Of a stretch of 64,000 bases of DNA, positions 1 through 11,486 are shown piece after piece. The stretch comes from Phycomyces blakesleeanus NRRL 1555(-). Lineage: Eukaryota; Mucoromycota; Mucoromycetes; Mucorales; Phycomycetaceae. Below the pieces are notes generated by a model that was given only the letters and a program-made list of their open reading frames with translations, was not told the DNA's origin and made no database searches. The stretch lies in assembly GCF_001638985.1 (NCBI RefSeq), contig NW_017265140.1:1550001-1614000 (forward strand). Reading direction: 5' to 3'. Position numbers and translations under genes: made by a program. Each line of letters opens with the position of its first letter. Position 1 is the stretch's first letter.

Positions 1-1
1 C

Positions 2-1356
2 GATTCAATTTCACACCATTACAGCGGATTGTTTTCGTACGAAATAACAGCTAATAAATGGACACTATTAAGGTAATATATATATATATATATACAAACA
101 GAATAAAAAGACATATTACAATTGATCGCATACGCTTATTAAAATCTCTAATATAATACAATGGAACATTTTCATTAGACGTGACAACGACACAATGTCC
201 CCGTTGTCTGCTGAGAGACTACCACAGTCTCACAACCAGCCCGTAAATCGTATGCCATTGAAATCCCGTGTAGGACACTCGATGGTTATGGATACAATGC
301 ATCAGAAACTGTTTATATTTGCTGGACAGCGTTTGAAAGAGCATCTGTCGGACCTACATACGTACTCAATTGAACACGATCGAGTTACTCAAATTACACA
401 GGACTATTCAAAAGACTCTGGCCCTGAACCAGGATTCATGCAAAGAGCAACAGTTGACGTAAACAGACAGGAAATATATGTCCTTTCGGGGTCAGTTTCT
501 AGCCAGAGCAATAGTGCCGTTGAGAGCAAACTCTGGGTCTACAATATGCGAGCCAATCAATGGAAAAAAGTGTACCAAAGCGAGACATCGGATATTGTCG
601 AGACATGGAATAAAAAGTTGGTCATTGAACCATCACCGCGGTTTGCCCACCAGTTTGTCTACGATAATACAACCAAGGTACATTATCTATTTGGTGGAAA
701 TCCAGGTGGACCTGAAGGCTCCACAGAGCGTCTTGGAGATTTTTGGGAATTAAGGTTAACAAAGTAAGTTTGATTATAAAAAAATACAAAGTAAGGTATT
801 TATGTATTATTTTTTTCTATATTTTTGTTGATTAATAGGATAGGACCCGAAGATGTATTCCGAAGATGTGTATTTATGACTAGAGTACACAAACTACAGG
901 AGCTCTGTAATGTTGCATCAGATCAACACAACCAGAATAACAAACATCCGAACACTAATGCGAGTATTAACAATGAAACTTGTAATGACACATTGTATGC
1001 TTTGGACTATCTTCGTACCCATGTCCAGCCGCTTGTAAACCATGGAGATAAAGAAGAAGTTCGGCTATTCCGAGAGCTGTGCACAAAGTTGCTTTTTGCA
1101 GAAAAAATCTTGCCAGGAGAACGAGAGTCCAACGAAGAACTCCATGAAAGTAACTCCGGTAACTATTATACGAAGAACTTTCAAATAGATCAAGAACTTT
1201 CCTATGGAATTATTAATCTAATCTATAGACCATTTTTCAGATGATCTTTACAGTAGTCGGTCGCAATTATTTGCAAACTTACTCGAGTATTTTCCGTGCC
1301 GGATGAAAGAGCCTCTAGGAAACTTGGCGAGTTTATCAGGGTTTGGGTGGAAATAG
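2..1356 (+). CDS. MKLN1: Muskelin, C-terminal part (kelch repeats and tail), 5' end outside window
   Basis: This is the last ~360 residues of a muskelin, a kelch protein that in animals belongs to the CTLH/GID-type E3 ubiquitin ligase. The start lies upstream of the window. Exons are 2-72, 179-763, 839-1149 (or 1158) and 1241-1356; all borders are GT..AG and phases match. Two donors, at 1150 and 1159, both keep the frame, so the third exon's end is uncertain by 9 bp. Kelch blades are visible: HYSGLFSYEITANKW in the first exon, then RVGHSMV, FIFAGQR, RFAHQFVYD and HYLFGGNPGG in the second. The final exons carry the muskelin tail, with FMTRVHKLQELC and SQLFANLLEYFP, and end in TAG. The LisH, CTLH and discoidin domains expected upstream cannot be seen. 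Identity is from motif order and similarity to the known family; fungal orthologues are known from early-diverging lineages. Confidence 0.9.
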
Positions 1357-2258
1357 GCTCTTTTGATAATCGAGTAACATTTTCTATATTTAATGAATGT
1401 TGCGTTTGACTCTTTAACAAGTATTGGTCACCATCGTGAAAGTCTTGTAAAGAGAGCCGACTTTATATCACAGATTTCTGACGTTTTTTTAGAGTACTTG
1501 TTAAGGAGTGCTTAAATAAATTATTTTCTCTATTTCTTTTTTCTTTTTTTTTAAAAAAAAAAAGACATATCTGTTAAATAAGTATTGCGTAGTATGGATA
1601 TATGAAATAGCTTTCTTGAAATGTTGAACATTAGATATATACCTTTTATGAGACTGAGAAGAATACTGTATTGTACTTTAAATGTAGCTGTGTATATTTG
1701 TAACCCACGTCTTTGAATTAGAGTAGTTATCTGATTAATCTTGGGGTTATAGCTGAAGATCAGACTTTCCATTACCTCCCCACCTATTTTTTTATGGTAT
1801 ACATCTTTAAAGATAAACCATACATTCGTTTACTGCTTATACATTATATATATATATAACAAAAGACAAATTAAAACAAATTCAAGCCGCAATCAAGCTC
1901 AAATGTAGACAGAATTTAGCCAAAAATGAACACAAGGGACCTTGGGCACATCATATAAAATATTTTTGAAACATTTAACCATACACTCTTTCCGAAAAGT
2001 AAATTCGCACAATAACGAGAACAAAATTCAGGTTGCACGAAAAAGCAATTCGCCCTGGTGGAAAATCAATTCGCCTGACGGGAGAGCAAAATTTGTATTG
2101 TACGAAATGTAAATTCGTCCTGGCTGACAAATCAGATGTCCTGCTGCCTAGAATATTTTTTTTTGGACAAGACTTGGCATCTTTGGATATTTAAGAGCGT
2201 ACCAAATGCTCGCCTTCGCTTTATTTCTTTTTCACAATTCCATTAGAAATCACAGATT
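1357..2258. other. Intergenic, no gene seen
   Basis: This is the 3' flank of muskelin followed by AT-rich sequence. There are T and A runs near 1537-1563 and a TA dinucleotide run near 1845-1858. Between about 1998 and 2125 the word AATTCG (or AATTCGC) recurs four times at loose spacing, as if an old short tandem repeat had decayed. No reading frame here looks coding. Confidence 0.6.
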
Positions 2259-2880
2259 ATGAACATTCAATTCATGTTTGAAAACAAGAAAGGCTCTGTT
2301 GTCGACAAATATGGTAGATCTGAACCAATGGATTATATTGTTGATGAGGAGCAGTTTCGTCTCGAAACGTTGATCTCTCATACACAATATAATCCTTCGG
2401 CTCTAAAGAGCGAGAAGGAAATAGGGACAATGCAGGTGGAAAAAGAAGTGGTAAAGCCTTGTAGTGATATTATTATGAGGGAAACATAAGTGAAGCGAAA
2501 TTATATATGCTACTGTGATCAGGACAAAGGTGAGGTTCTTTAAATTGTTGTTTGAGAAGTGTCTGAGTGCGGCCACTGCTGCAAAACAACTTGGGACTCA
2601 CGTTCGTACAGCACAGAAATGGGCTAAACAGTACGAGACGGATCCTGACTGGATCTTTGAGAAACGGAGAAAGACTGGTCGTCTTTGTATTCTCCACGAG
2701 GAACACAAAAACGCTATCATTGAGTGCATTGATGGCAATCCTTCCGTCGTCCTGGACGAATTAATGAAGAAGTTAAAACAAACATTTACAGAATTAAAAG
2801 TATCCAAAACTACCTTTTTCGATTTTGTAAAACAACATTGTAATTTGTCTCTCAAAAAAGCTCGGCTTCAACCCATGGGC
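2259..2880 (+). pseudogene. IS630/Tc1-type transposase, N-terminal fragment cut off by a LINE
   Basis: The first part (from ATG 2259) reads to a TAA at 2487-2489. A one-base shift near 2525 then opens the frame holding VRFFKLLFEKCLSAATAAKQL and HVRTAQKWAKQY. This is a helix-turn-helix region followed by a second HTH-like part (VVLDELMKKL, VSKTTFFDFVKQHCNL). In this fungal family of IS630-like transposases the DDE catalytic domain would follow directly. Instead the sequence changes at about 2880 into LINE sequence, so the catalytic half is missing. The family call rests on the HTH arrangement; the likely cause of truncation is the LINE that follows. Confidence 0.65.
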
Positions 2881-4042
2881 CAACATGTCGTTCATCATAC
2901 CTTACCTGCAATTTATGCTAACCACTCACCTTCGACACTCATCCGCCCGATCTCTCTACTCTTTCCTGGACCAGCCAGCTCCTGCCCATCCCCACTGCGA
3001 TCACTGCTACAGGCTTCTGCCCACTTGCGCACCTCCTCTTCAGGTTTAGACTTTCGTCTCCACCCCTCAACCTGCCTCGGCTTTCCTCTTTCCTATACAT
3101 GGCAACATTTAGATATAGTTATGGTAGTCTCTGTTAACCTCGCCAACCTTTCTGTAGAGGATGTATTCTCTCTCTCTCTCCAGGTAGTTTCTTAACCCTC
3201 AAGACGAACGACGTATTGGCTGAGCATGGGAGACTCCGAATTAGACGATACCAAAAGGCGATTTCCGCTGAAAATATGCAGTATACGTTATGGCTCCATC
3301 ACCTTCTGGAGAGCCAGGCTCAACTGACTGACACTTCTATGCCGGACCCTCTTGACCTCTCTCCCCTCACTAAAGACATTATTATAGGCAAAACATCTCT
3401 GTATAAGGCATCTAGTTCGGATTTTCGAAGTCATATACAGCCACACTCACTTACAACAAATCTTTCTCGCGCAGCATGGATCCGTTTTTGGAAACTCAAA
3501 AATTCCTCATGACAGTCATACCATTCGGTGGAAGGCCCTGTGGGGGTACCTGCCTACTCGATCCTTTGTTTTTCAAAAGACTGTCATTTTTTCGACGATG
3601 ACATTTGCCCCATATGCCTGTCAGCAATAGACACCCCTGATCACTTCCTCATCAACTGTCCCAAAAAACGATTGGTATGGAGTATCATCCTCTCTCAGGT
3701 ATATCCGCGCTGGTCGCTGGCAAGGATAGACACTCTCCTGACCACGTTGACTTTTGCTGATACTTCCATCTCCAAACACACACAAGCTTAGGTTGTAGCC
3801 TCTACAATCCATGCCATCTGGCGAGCTCACTGAGCGTTTGTCATGGACGAACAGCCCTTCCTTCCTAGTGTGATAGCAGCCAAGGCACTAGTGGTGATAA
3901 GGCGCTTCTTGGAGTAGTTTTTTCTCTTAGTCTCTTTTTTACCTTTTTCCCTCATATAAATATTGAAATACAAAAATTTAGGCATATTCAGTCAATTGCT
4001 CAGTGCTTTGCACTGTAGCCGACCAATAAATACAAAAAAAAA
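2881..4042 (+). mobile_element. 5'-truncated L1-like LINE fragment (3' end of ORF2 plus tail)
   Basis: This is the C-terminal part of a LINE ORF2 on the plus strand, broken by frameshifts and stops. The clearest part is a zinc-binding zf-RVT motif at about 3598-3672, CPICLSAIDTPDHFLINCP, followed by KKRLVWS. Just upstream, HTIRWKALWGYLPTRSF reads in another frame. Near 3815-3915 the family terminus IWRAHWAFVMD..FLPSVIAAKA is readable. The copy ends near CCAATAAATACAAAAAAAAA at about 4021-4040, which looks like a polyadenylation signal and A tail. The RT and endonuclease parts are absent. It sits directly against the truncated transposase upstream, so it probably inserted there. Confidence 0.7.
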
Positions 4043-4440
4043 GTTTTCTTTTTAATCCGATCTTATTTGCGGCCAGTTAAATCATTTGTTTATACAGCCA
4101 ATGGGAAACAATGTAGGCTGCAACTAACACTAGGAAATGGCCTGTTACACTCCTGCTTTTTCTTCTTTTCTTTTTGTTACATGGGCTGACAAATACGAGA
4201 TATTGTAATTCTTTATTTTATTGAACGAACATTCATTGAAAAGTGAGAGATAAAAAAAAGGGAAAGGTATCAGAGTGAGAGTAAAGTATTTTGTCAAGGA
4301 AACAAAAAAAAAGTTTTGAATTCATTTGTTCGTATATTGTTCGAATCGAACGCGCAGGGATTCCACTTTCTTATAGTGAATCATATTAGGTTTCTCAAGC
4401 AGCAATGGATGGCAGGCTTTCCAATTCATCCTTTTTCGAG
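4043..4440. other. No gene seen
   Basis: This is AT-rich sequence downstream of the LINE tail, with A runs near 4251-4260 and 4304-4312. I see no coding frame or structured repeat here. Confidence 0.5.
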
Positions 4441-4666
4441 TTTTTTTTTAATTGTTCGGTAAACTCCATAGTGCGCTGATGCTTTTGTTCATTAAATGAC
4501 CGAATGGATGATTCTCGGTTGGTGTCACTTTTTGCAGCAATTGTATCCTGATCCTCCTCCTCTTGAAACTGTCGTTTTACTGATCGTATTTTTTTTTAAT
4601 TCCTTGCTACGCATGTTGATCGATCGCAGATAAGTAGGCTAGTCACCCGCTGGTATTCGATATTTC

Positions 4667-5147
4667 TTAATAAACTTTGATGTTGGCATTGCAAATTGCT
4701 TTGACTGTATCCAACAATTGAGTTTCTCGATCAAATGATTTTACCAAGATTTGTTGCAAGATATTGAACAATCTGACCACCATAAAATCTTTCCAACCCT
4801 GACTTTCCAACAGGCACGTTTCTTGGTCAACCAAAAGCAATGATATTGATCGATTGACAAAGGCAAAGTTCACTGAATGCTGTACTTCAATGATAATTGG
4901 GGAATTCCCAGGTGATTCAACCTTGGGAGCGTATAGTACATAAGATTGTGTGCCGCCCGCCTATTCAGAATCTCCAATTATGTAGGCATCGCCATCAACA
5001 CCTGCGACTGCCTTAGTTACAATGTCTTTGACTTCTGGATGTTCCAGAAGATTTTTAGTTGTCATGTCCGTTCCCTGTCTTCGTTCAAATGGAATTTGAA
5101 AAGTTGGGGTTGTCATGGGAAAATAAAAAAACGTCCACCACGCCTTC
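4667..5147 (-). pseudogene. Remnant of a protein with a PD-(D/E)XK nuclease-like motif
   Basis: One minus-strand frame runs from about 5147 to the TAA that ends at 4667, broken by a single TAG at 4961-4963. It reads TFQIPFERRQGTDMT, then HPEVKDIVTKAV, DGDAYIIGDSE, the stop, and SPGNSPIIIEVQHSVN followed by FAFVNRSIS and LLLVDQETCLL. The stretch IIIEVQ after an acidic segment resembles the second beta-strand E-x-Q pattern of Rpn-like and other PD-(D/E)XK families. That is inference from a short motif, not a firm family call. The TAG fits a CAG-to-TAG change. The start is lost at the junction with the LINE copy at about 5148. I see no partner gene. Confidence 0.4.
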
Positions 5148-5890
5148 ATGATCGACTCCCGAGGTGGCCTCTGTCGGGTACCTCCCCACGACATACGACA
5201 TTCGCGCAACTGCATTATCGCCTTCTTTCGCCATCTTGATGATGCTAAAACTGTTCTGTGGCCGTGGTTTATTTCCTTGCTCCTCCCCTTCTCGCCAGAT
5301 TCACCCCGACCTGTGCACGGCCTTTTCTCCCTTGTCTCCCTCATTCAAATCGACGGTCGCCCTCTCCACAAGGCTTTGACTGGTTCCCTCCGATGTCACC
5401 TCACGTCTCCTTCCTCTCTACCTCACGCTGATATTTCCTGAAAATCGTTCTGGCGGTGGTCCATGCCACACAACACACGTTCTCTCTGATGGAAAATCTT
5501 CTGGCAAAAAGTCCCAACCACTGAGCTCGTATTCAACTGCATCTCCTCTTTCCTTTCTAGTCCGAACTGTCCCCTCTGTCTCTCTGCAGTGGACTCTCTC
5601 CAACCTTTCGTCTTTTCCTGCCCTTGGAAGTTTCCTGTGTGGAAATTAGTACTGCAGCAACTGTGTTCGTCGTGGTATATTTCGGACGTTGCCTGGCTTC
5701 TCACGCGTACTCGACTCTCTCCTTCCGTCTCCTCTTATCTTCAGATTGCAATTGCGCCCATCACGGCTCACACCATCTGGCGCGCGCACTGGGCCTTCGT
5801 CTTTGACAATTCCCTCTTCCTCCCCGATGTAGTCGCAGCTAAGGCAGTGACTGCCATACATATATCCCATGACCTCAACACCAGCTAACT
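5148..5890 (+). mobile_element. Second 5'-truncated LINE fragment (ORF2 C-terminus)
   Basis: A single plus-strand frame covers 5148-5888 with two TGA stops, at 5439-5441 and about 5488-5490; at both, CGA would restore the pattern KSFWRWSMPHNTRSL..WKIFWQ. It then reads the zinc-binding motif CPLCLSAVDSLQPFVFSCP at about 5575-5630, FPVWKLVLQ, and the ORF2 terminus HTIWRAHWAFVFD with FLPDVVAAKAVTAI. It is the same family as the copy at 2881-4042 and the long element at 19001-24425. The 5' two thirds of the element are missing. It abuts the PD-(D/E)XK-like remnant on its left. Confidence 0.75.
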
Positions 5891-5938
5891 TTTTTTTTAT
5901 ATGGAGCCAGGAAGAAAAAGCTCAAACACCAGCTAACT
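5877..5938 (-). mobile_element. 34-bp LINE stub (5891-5924) with 14-bp target duplication
   Basis: The 14-mer AACACCAGCTAACT occurs at 5877-5890 and again, perfectly, at 5925-5938. Between the copies is T(8) followed by ATATGGAGCC and AGGAAGAAAAAGCTCA. Read on the minus strand this is the last ~25 bp of the local LINE 3' end (compare 19011-19034) plus an A tail. It is therefore an extremely 5'-truncated LINE insertion made by target-primed reverse transcription, landing in the end of the older LINE copy at 5148-5890. Confidence 0.75.
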
Positions 5939-6190
5939 AGCGTCCATATCTTTTTCTTTTCTCTTCTGTAACTTTATCTTTTCTCGATTTTCAATTGCAA
6001 AGGCCGTGGACTGTGTGCGTCGGCAGTACCAATAAATATTTTCTCTGTATGGAACTGTGATAGACTCATATTTATTGAAATTCTCTGAATGAGTAGGACA
6101 AAAGAGAAAATTACAACATTTGTTTTGAGGGTTTATGGGGGTTATTTGATGTTTTTGGCTTTTTGGAGTACCAATAAACACAAAAAAAAG
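5939..6190. repeat. Patchwork of LINE 3' tail pieces
   Basis: Bases 6062-6160 are clearly related, in the same orientation on this strand, to 19033-19140, which is the 3' untranslated end of the minus-strand LINE (shared words include AAAAGAGAAAATTA and GATGTTTTTGGCTTTT). Two plus-strand tail-like words, ACCAATAAATA (about 6028) and ACCAATAAACACAAAAAAAA (about 6168-6187), resemble the end of the LINE copy at 4021-4040. I cannot order the insertions. Confidence 0.5.
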
Positions 6191-7204
6191 TCCCATGTTT
6201 CACGTCCAAGGTTTCCATATACGATCAAAATGTGTGATAATTCACTTATCAGACATGTTAATTTGCTAAGCTCGCGAACATAAAATGATGCAATTAGTAC
6301 AATCCAAAGTTTGTTACTTTTTGCCATAAAATTGTAATAACTGATTAATTTCCTATATATTAAAGCAAATACCTGTTAATTAGTATTTGTATACCTAGGG
6401 TGCTTGTGCAAATAGAGAAAAAAAAACAGCTAATGTTGGGGTAATATGAGCTTCTTTACATGCTTAAAAACATAATTCTCTTTATTTCAAGTTGTATACC
6501 ATCGTTAGTTTAACAGCAAAAAATACCAAAATATGATTGGCTAACAAATGTTATATCATCTTTTTATATCATGTAAAAAATGCGATTTTGAAACACACTA
6601 TTTTTTTTAAGAACAAAATCTTCATTAAATCAATTTTATATTATGTGTTCAAAGTCCCTACTATGTGAACGTCTACTAACATCATCTCAATCTCAAGTAG
6701 AAACACTATAATATACCAAATACTCATATATGCGTAAATAACTACATAACATAAAATTAGGTGCTGTTTCTTTAATGTATTATAGCGCCATGAAGTCAAG
6801 TATAGAGACAATAAAGAAGTTGAGACCTTTTCATTATCATTATTAAAAAAGAAATATATTAGTATATATATATATATGTGTGTGTGTGTAAATGAAAAAG
6901 AAAAAAGAAAACTTGTAATTAAAAAAAAACGACGAGAAAATGGTTTGAGATCGATTATACAATCCACATTTGGAAATATACTGTCACATCGCAGCGAACG
7001 GACCCTCGTTTCGTGGCAAGTCTTGGCGATTTTTTTTTCTTAAAAAAAATCAGGGCAATACACCTCAGTTCTTTCTTATGACATAAACAGCTTTTTTGGC
7101 ATCCTCTATCGTCTTATATAATCCAGTTAATCTAACCTTGCTGAGATTTTCCTTCATTCTACAGTCCTTTCTTTCTCTTTGTTGTCGAAAACATTCCCTG
7201 GTCA
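6191..7204. other. Intergenic upstream of NUS1
   Basis: No gene is visible. There is a compound microsatellite (TA)n(TG)n near 6863-6889. The ~170 bp before 7205 are less AT-rich and probably include the NUS1 promoter and 5' UTR; a pyrimidine-rich stretch lies at about 7165-7195. No specific promoter element can be assigned. Confidence 0.5.
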
Positions 7205-8402
7205 ATGGCAACTACATCGGTTGTAACAGAGCAATCTGAATCTATAATAACGCAACCCTCAATCCCCTCTCTCGAGCTTCTATCTCCATCCCTTTCTCTA
7301 AATTCAAATATTTCATCATTGCTTCCGGATAGAGCAACACATTCAATATCTAAAAAAACATACAGTGCATCTATTCTTGACGGAAGTTGTTACCTTGCAC
7401 TCTCTGCGATCCATTGCATCTACCTGGCCTGCATTGCGATTGCTACCATATACATTCATGTAGAAAGTACAATAACAAGTCTGTGGGTCGAACAGCGCCA
7501 TTCGATTCCAGATCTCATTAAGCACGACAAGAGTCGACTTACAAAGATCCCAAAACATCTTACTATTGCAATCTCACATGAGTTGATTCACGAAAGGAGT
7601 CTGGAAGACTGGCACGCCATTGTAAACGATATATGCCTAGCATCTTGCTGGGCATGGGAGTTTGGGGTGAAAGAATTGTCGGTGTACGATAAATCAGGTA
7701 GAATATATAGAGACTAAACGCTATAGCTTACAAGATTAATATTAACTTATGGGTGGTGACAGGTGTTTTGAAATCTATGGCTATAGACGTTTATAAGCAG
7801 CAGGTATCCACTTTACATCAGTGGATTAAAAACTCTACTAATACAGAAAAGTCGGTACACCCAAGTATGTTTGGAATATAGTCACAATATAAAGCTCACT
7901 TTAAGACAAACTTATTTTCTTATTGATTACTATCTTTTTCAGCTCTTCAGTTTTCTATAATATCGGCAGAAGATGGTCAACCTCAAATGGGTCGAGCTGT
8001 CCAAAAGATTGCTAAATACATTAAAGAAAACAACCTAGGTGTTTCGGATATTGATATAAACCTTGTGAATCAGTTTGTGCACGGTAAGAGTTTATTATTC
8101 TTTTCCAATATTTTTCTTCTTTTTTTCTCATTCAATGCGTATAGATGATTCATGCTCAGATCCGGATCTAATGCTCATCTATGATGGTCTGCCACATAAC
8201 TATATTTCGCTTGACGGATATCCTCCATGGCATCTTAGGCTAACAGAAATCACGTAAGATCCTTGAGAAAAATGCTTATCTTATATTAACTATCACCTAT
8301 AATGATTATAGAAATGGCTACACATACCACACATTAAACTATCCATTCTTCTCCAAATGTCTTTACCGCTTTTCAAAGGTAGAACAAAGATTTGGCCATT
8401 AA
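7205..8402 (+). CDS. NUS1: NUS1 / NgBR-like subunit of dehydrodolichyl diphosphate synthase
   Basis: The product is the non-catalytic partner of the cis-prenyltransferase that makes dehydrodolichyl diphosphate for glycosylation at the ER. Exons are 7205-7697, 7763-7864, 7943-8083, 8145-8253 and 8312-8402; every intron is GT..AG, phases agree, and the protein is 311 residues, close to human NgBR (293). Residues ~58-86 form a hydrophobic membrane segment (YLALSAIHCIYLACIAIATIY). The cis-prenyltransferase-like fold follows: LTIAISHELIHERSLEDW, CWAWEFGVKELSVYDKSG, then DPDLMLIYDG and LRLTEIT. The C-terminus ends QRFGH, matching the RxG motif that NgBR/Nus1 proteins contribute to the shared active site. 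The start is the first ATG of the open frame. No premature stops are present. Confidence 0.92.
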
Positions 8403-9674
8403 GAAAAAAAAAAGGTCTTTTTCTCTATTAGATAAGATACTTTCCAATACTCCAATAAAAACCGATCGAGATCTTTGCATATGCGCAGCACACAAATGCT
8501 GCTCTCAAAAGCAGTATATATATAAGATGATGTTATTTGGAAGATTATTACACTATGGTAAAAAAAAGGGAGAATTCTAGTAAGAGAATTTTGCAAGATT
8601 CTCCAGGGACTAAATGTATTCTAAAATTGAATATTAACAAAAATCTACTTGAAGAAATGGTTAATGTGGAATAATTGTAAAATATTATGTAAATATTTTG
8701 GGTCGAATATCCTTTTCCTAACTCAACTACGTATCAAGTTACGGTGAAATTAAATACTTGCTCCGTTTAAGGGGTTTAAACAGCCAAACTACCTTTCATT
8801 TAAGCTGGTAAAAAGAGAGCCAACAAAAAATCAAAGGACTTGAGTGCATTAGTCAAAAGGCTGTCTTGATCGCATAAAGAATATTCGCTAGGATGAAGGG
8901 CTGGATTTTTGAAGCAGTATTCTACATTCTATTTTTTTAAAACAATAACAACAAAAACAACTTGTTACGACTAAATTATAGAAGACAATGTAATGTAGTA
9001 GCTCCCGAACTCACTTTTCAGTTAACCCGTAGTTTAAAGTTTAGGTGCCAAGCCAGAATTAATGCAAAATGCATAACTACTAACATTTCACATTTGGGCA
9101 TATTTATTTTATTCCTTTCATATAAACGTATTAAATTTCATTATATCAAATTTATATCTGTTCTTCTTTTGGTTCCGGATACACTACTGTCCGTTAACTA
9201 TAATTACAAAGGTCGTGATACAGCATACATCAGATTCTGAAATGATGAATAGTTTGTATAAATATCGATTGTTTCAATTAACTATTCTTTTGTAGAAATA
9301 TCCTTAAAAGTTACAACCCACAACATAATTTGCTTAACTTCAAGCTTTAGTACCATATAAGCAATTAAAGGTAACGCGAATAGCCCAATAGAGCATAATA
9401 CTACTAATACTATATAAAGTTCAATGTTTCATATGGGCATATACGATAGCTATTAATAATTGTCTAACATATTTTCTACATCGCCCTCTGGATTACCCCC
9501 TTTCTTTTCCCATAGTATTTTTCACTTGTATTATAGTATATATGTATATATCATAGGGCTAGTTACAAAATCTTCTGATATATGCTTTTGGGCGCAAAAT
9601 GATGGAAAAATTTTAATGTTTTAGCATAAATATTGACCAAGAATTAAAGGTCTAATTTCAATTTGGGAATAAAG
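8403..9674. other. Intergenic between NUS1 and the SWIM/RING gene (convergent 3' ends)
   Basis: The two genes converge here, so both 3' UTRs lie in this 1.27 kb. The sequence is AT-rich with no frame that looks coding on either strand. No repeat matching other parts of the window was noticed. Confidence 0.5.
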
Positions 9675-11486
9675 CTAATCGTTTTTCTTAGTATTCCTAG
9701 TATTTTTTGTAGCTGCCAAATTTCCATTGCGCCACTTTGATCTGCAAAAAACACAAGTGACGCTTCCATGGCGTGATTTTTTCCACATATCAAAGCAAAC
9801 CTATTCACCCAGGGATATTATTAGGTGTATCTGAGAGCGTTATGAAGTATATACTATGAAACCTACTTCATGGATATTGTTTCCACATGTCCAGCAAAAG
9901 GCGACAGTTGTGATTGTTTCCTCTTCAAACTCTTCGAAACAAATGGGACAATCAGAGGTGTCAAGAGATCGTCTAAGTAAAATTCTTTGTTAGACTTTAC
10001 CACATTTACATCAGATAATAATAATATAGGCTTACCTTTGTGGGGGTACTTTCGTTTTAAGTGGATCTGGAATAGCTGTTTTCAATCGTTCCTGGGACTG
10101 GTAATCACTCTGTCAAGAATAACAACAGGAATTTTTAGGTGGTGGTGATGTTTTTTTTTTTTGTAAAAAAATAAAATAAAATAAAACTAAATTAATAAAA
10201 CGGGGTTTATGCTGTCTTCAATCAATTTACCACGCTAACATCAGGTATACGTGTCTCGAATACTGCCTCGATTTGCTATATATATACATACATACATACA
10301 TATATATATATATAAAAATAATATTGTAAGATGGGTTATTAGCTCTGGATAGATATCAGATATACAGATTTATACTATTCTTTATTGTTTACCCTCTGAG
10401 TAACTCCTCTTCCTAGAAATATAATTGAGTTTGATGGGAGACGAAAAACTTTAAGAAGGACCATAATAATGTGTTTGCACATCGTACGTCTCATACGATG
10501 ATCGAAGCAGGTGCACGACATTTTTCTTCCGATATATACGTTGTAAACCTATAGGTAGCTTCCTTTCTTTTAAATATAATATCTTCAGGCTACAAGCAAA
10601 TACCCGCTACTCATACATTAACACCACTCCCTAGCACTGAGAAATTGAAAATATGAGATATTTTTGTTCACTGCCATCTAGGGAAAGTAAAGCCATTTAC
10701 CAGCAAACATCTCATAAAATGGTTCAATCATTTCTCTCAAAACAACCATCATATGTTCGTCTCTCGAACGGGATATACGATCAAGGGTTTTCTGCAACAT
10801 ATTCTTAATGATGTTTTCTGATATTTAGTAAATATACTTAGTACCTGTTCAATGGAAGATGGATCAACCGTTTCTAGCAGGACATTTTCATCGATTGGCT
10901 CATTATCAATAACCTCAATTACTTCAGGCTGTGCATTCGCATGCACAGTTGAAATTGGATTAACTGATTGAGCAGATAAAGAAGTTGAAGTATATGGACT
11001 AGCAACAGCGGCTGGGATTGCTTCACCAGTTTCAATAGAAGAATAAACGGAAGACTGTACTTTAGAAGGGATAGAGATCGGAACCCCAATTTCTGTAGCC
11101 TTTCTCTTATTTTTCCTCTTGGTTGATTTGTTATTTGTATTCGTAATAGCACTATTATTCTCTTTAGGATTGGTTTTCGGTTTTGTCTTTTGCACTATAG
11201 CTCGAGTTCTTTTCTTTGCAGGCTCTGACTGGGTGGAAATAGATACATCCCTTTTTCTTGCATTCTTGGCTTCATTCACATCACTAAGCTTTTCTTTAGC
11301 TTTCCCAAGAATGTTATTCATGTATGCATCTGTTTTCTCTCGTGCCCTTTTTGAATCAGATCTAGTATAATTAAAAATTAAAATCTCATGTTATTCTCAG
11401 TACTTGTAGAAATATTAGTAATGAAGTACACATAGCTAGCCATCACACCTTAAGCAGTATGTTAATGTTTTGATTGTTTGTGGCAT
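9675..11486 (-). CDS. SWIM zinc finger plus RING finger protein (ZSWIM2-like probable E3 ligase)
   Basis: I assembled nine exons on the minus strand: 11486-11449, 11361-10845, 10803-10701, 10636-10617, 10548-10393, 10275-10231, 10109-10036, 9972-9867 and 9800-9675. Together they make a 394-residue frame without stops; all introns are GT..AG. The N-terminal ~185 residues are basic and low-complexity (KKRTRAIVQKTKPK, KRKNKRK), suggesting nuclear or nucleic-acid contact. The SWIM motif is at ~238-252 (CTCFDHRMRRTMCKH). The RING is at ~326-372: CPIC, CWTC, H352, C355 and CVFC. The SWIM-then-RING order matches ZSWIM2-type ubiquitin ligases. The first exon is the least certain: ATG at 11486 fits in phase but is only 12 codons, and the ATG at 11321 could be used instead. 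The 20-bp exon 10636-10617 is needed to keep frame. Confidence 0.82.
10265..10315. repeat. TA/CATA microsatellite inside an intron of the SWIM/RING gene
   Basis: Short TATA and CATA units run from about 10276 to 10314, beginning right at the acceptor of the exon that starts at 10275. The polypyrimidine tract of this intron is therefore replaced by a TA repeat. Confidence 0.5.

Noticed and set aside
1223..1420. Minus-strand ORF over the muskelin 3' end
   Set aside because: It is antisense to a well supported muskelin exon.
10749..10844. C-terminal extension of the SWIM/RING exon 2 frame
   Set aside because: This is intron read-through; splicing at 10844 restores the SWIM-RING frame.
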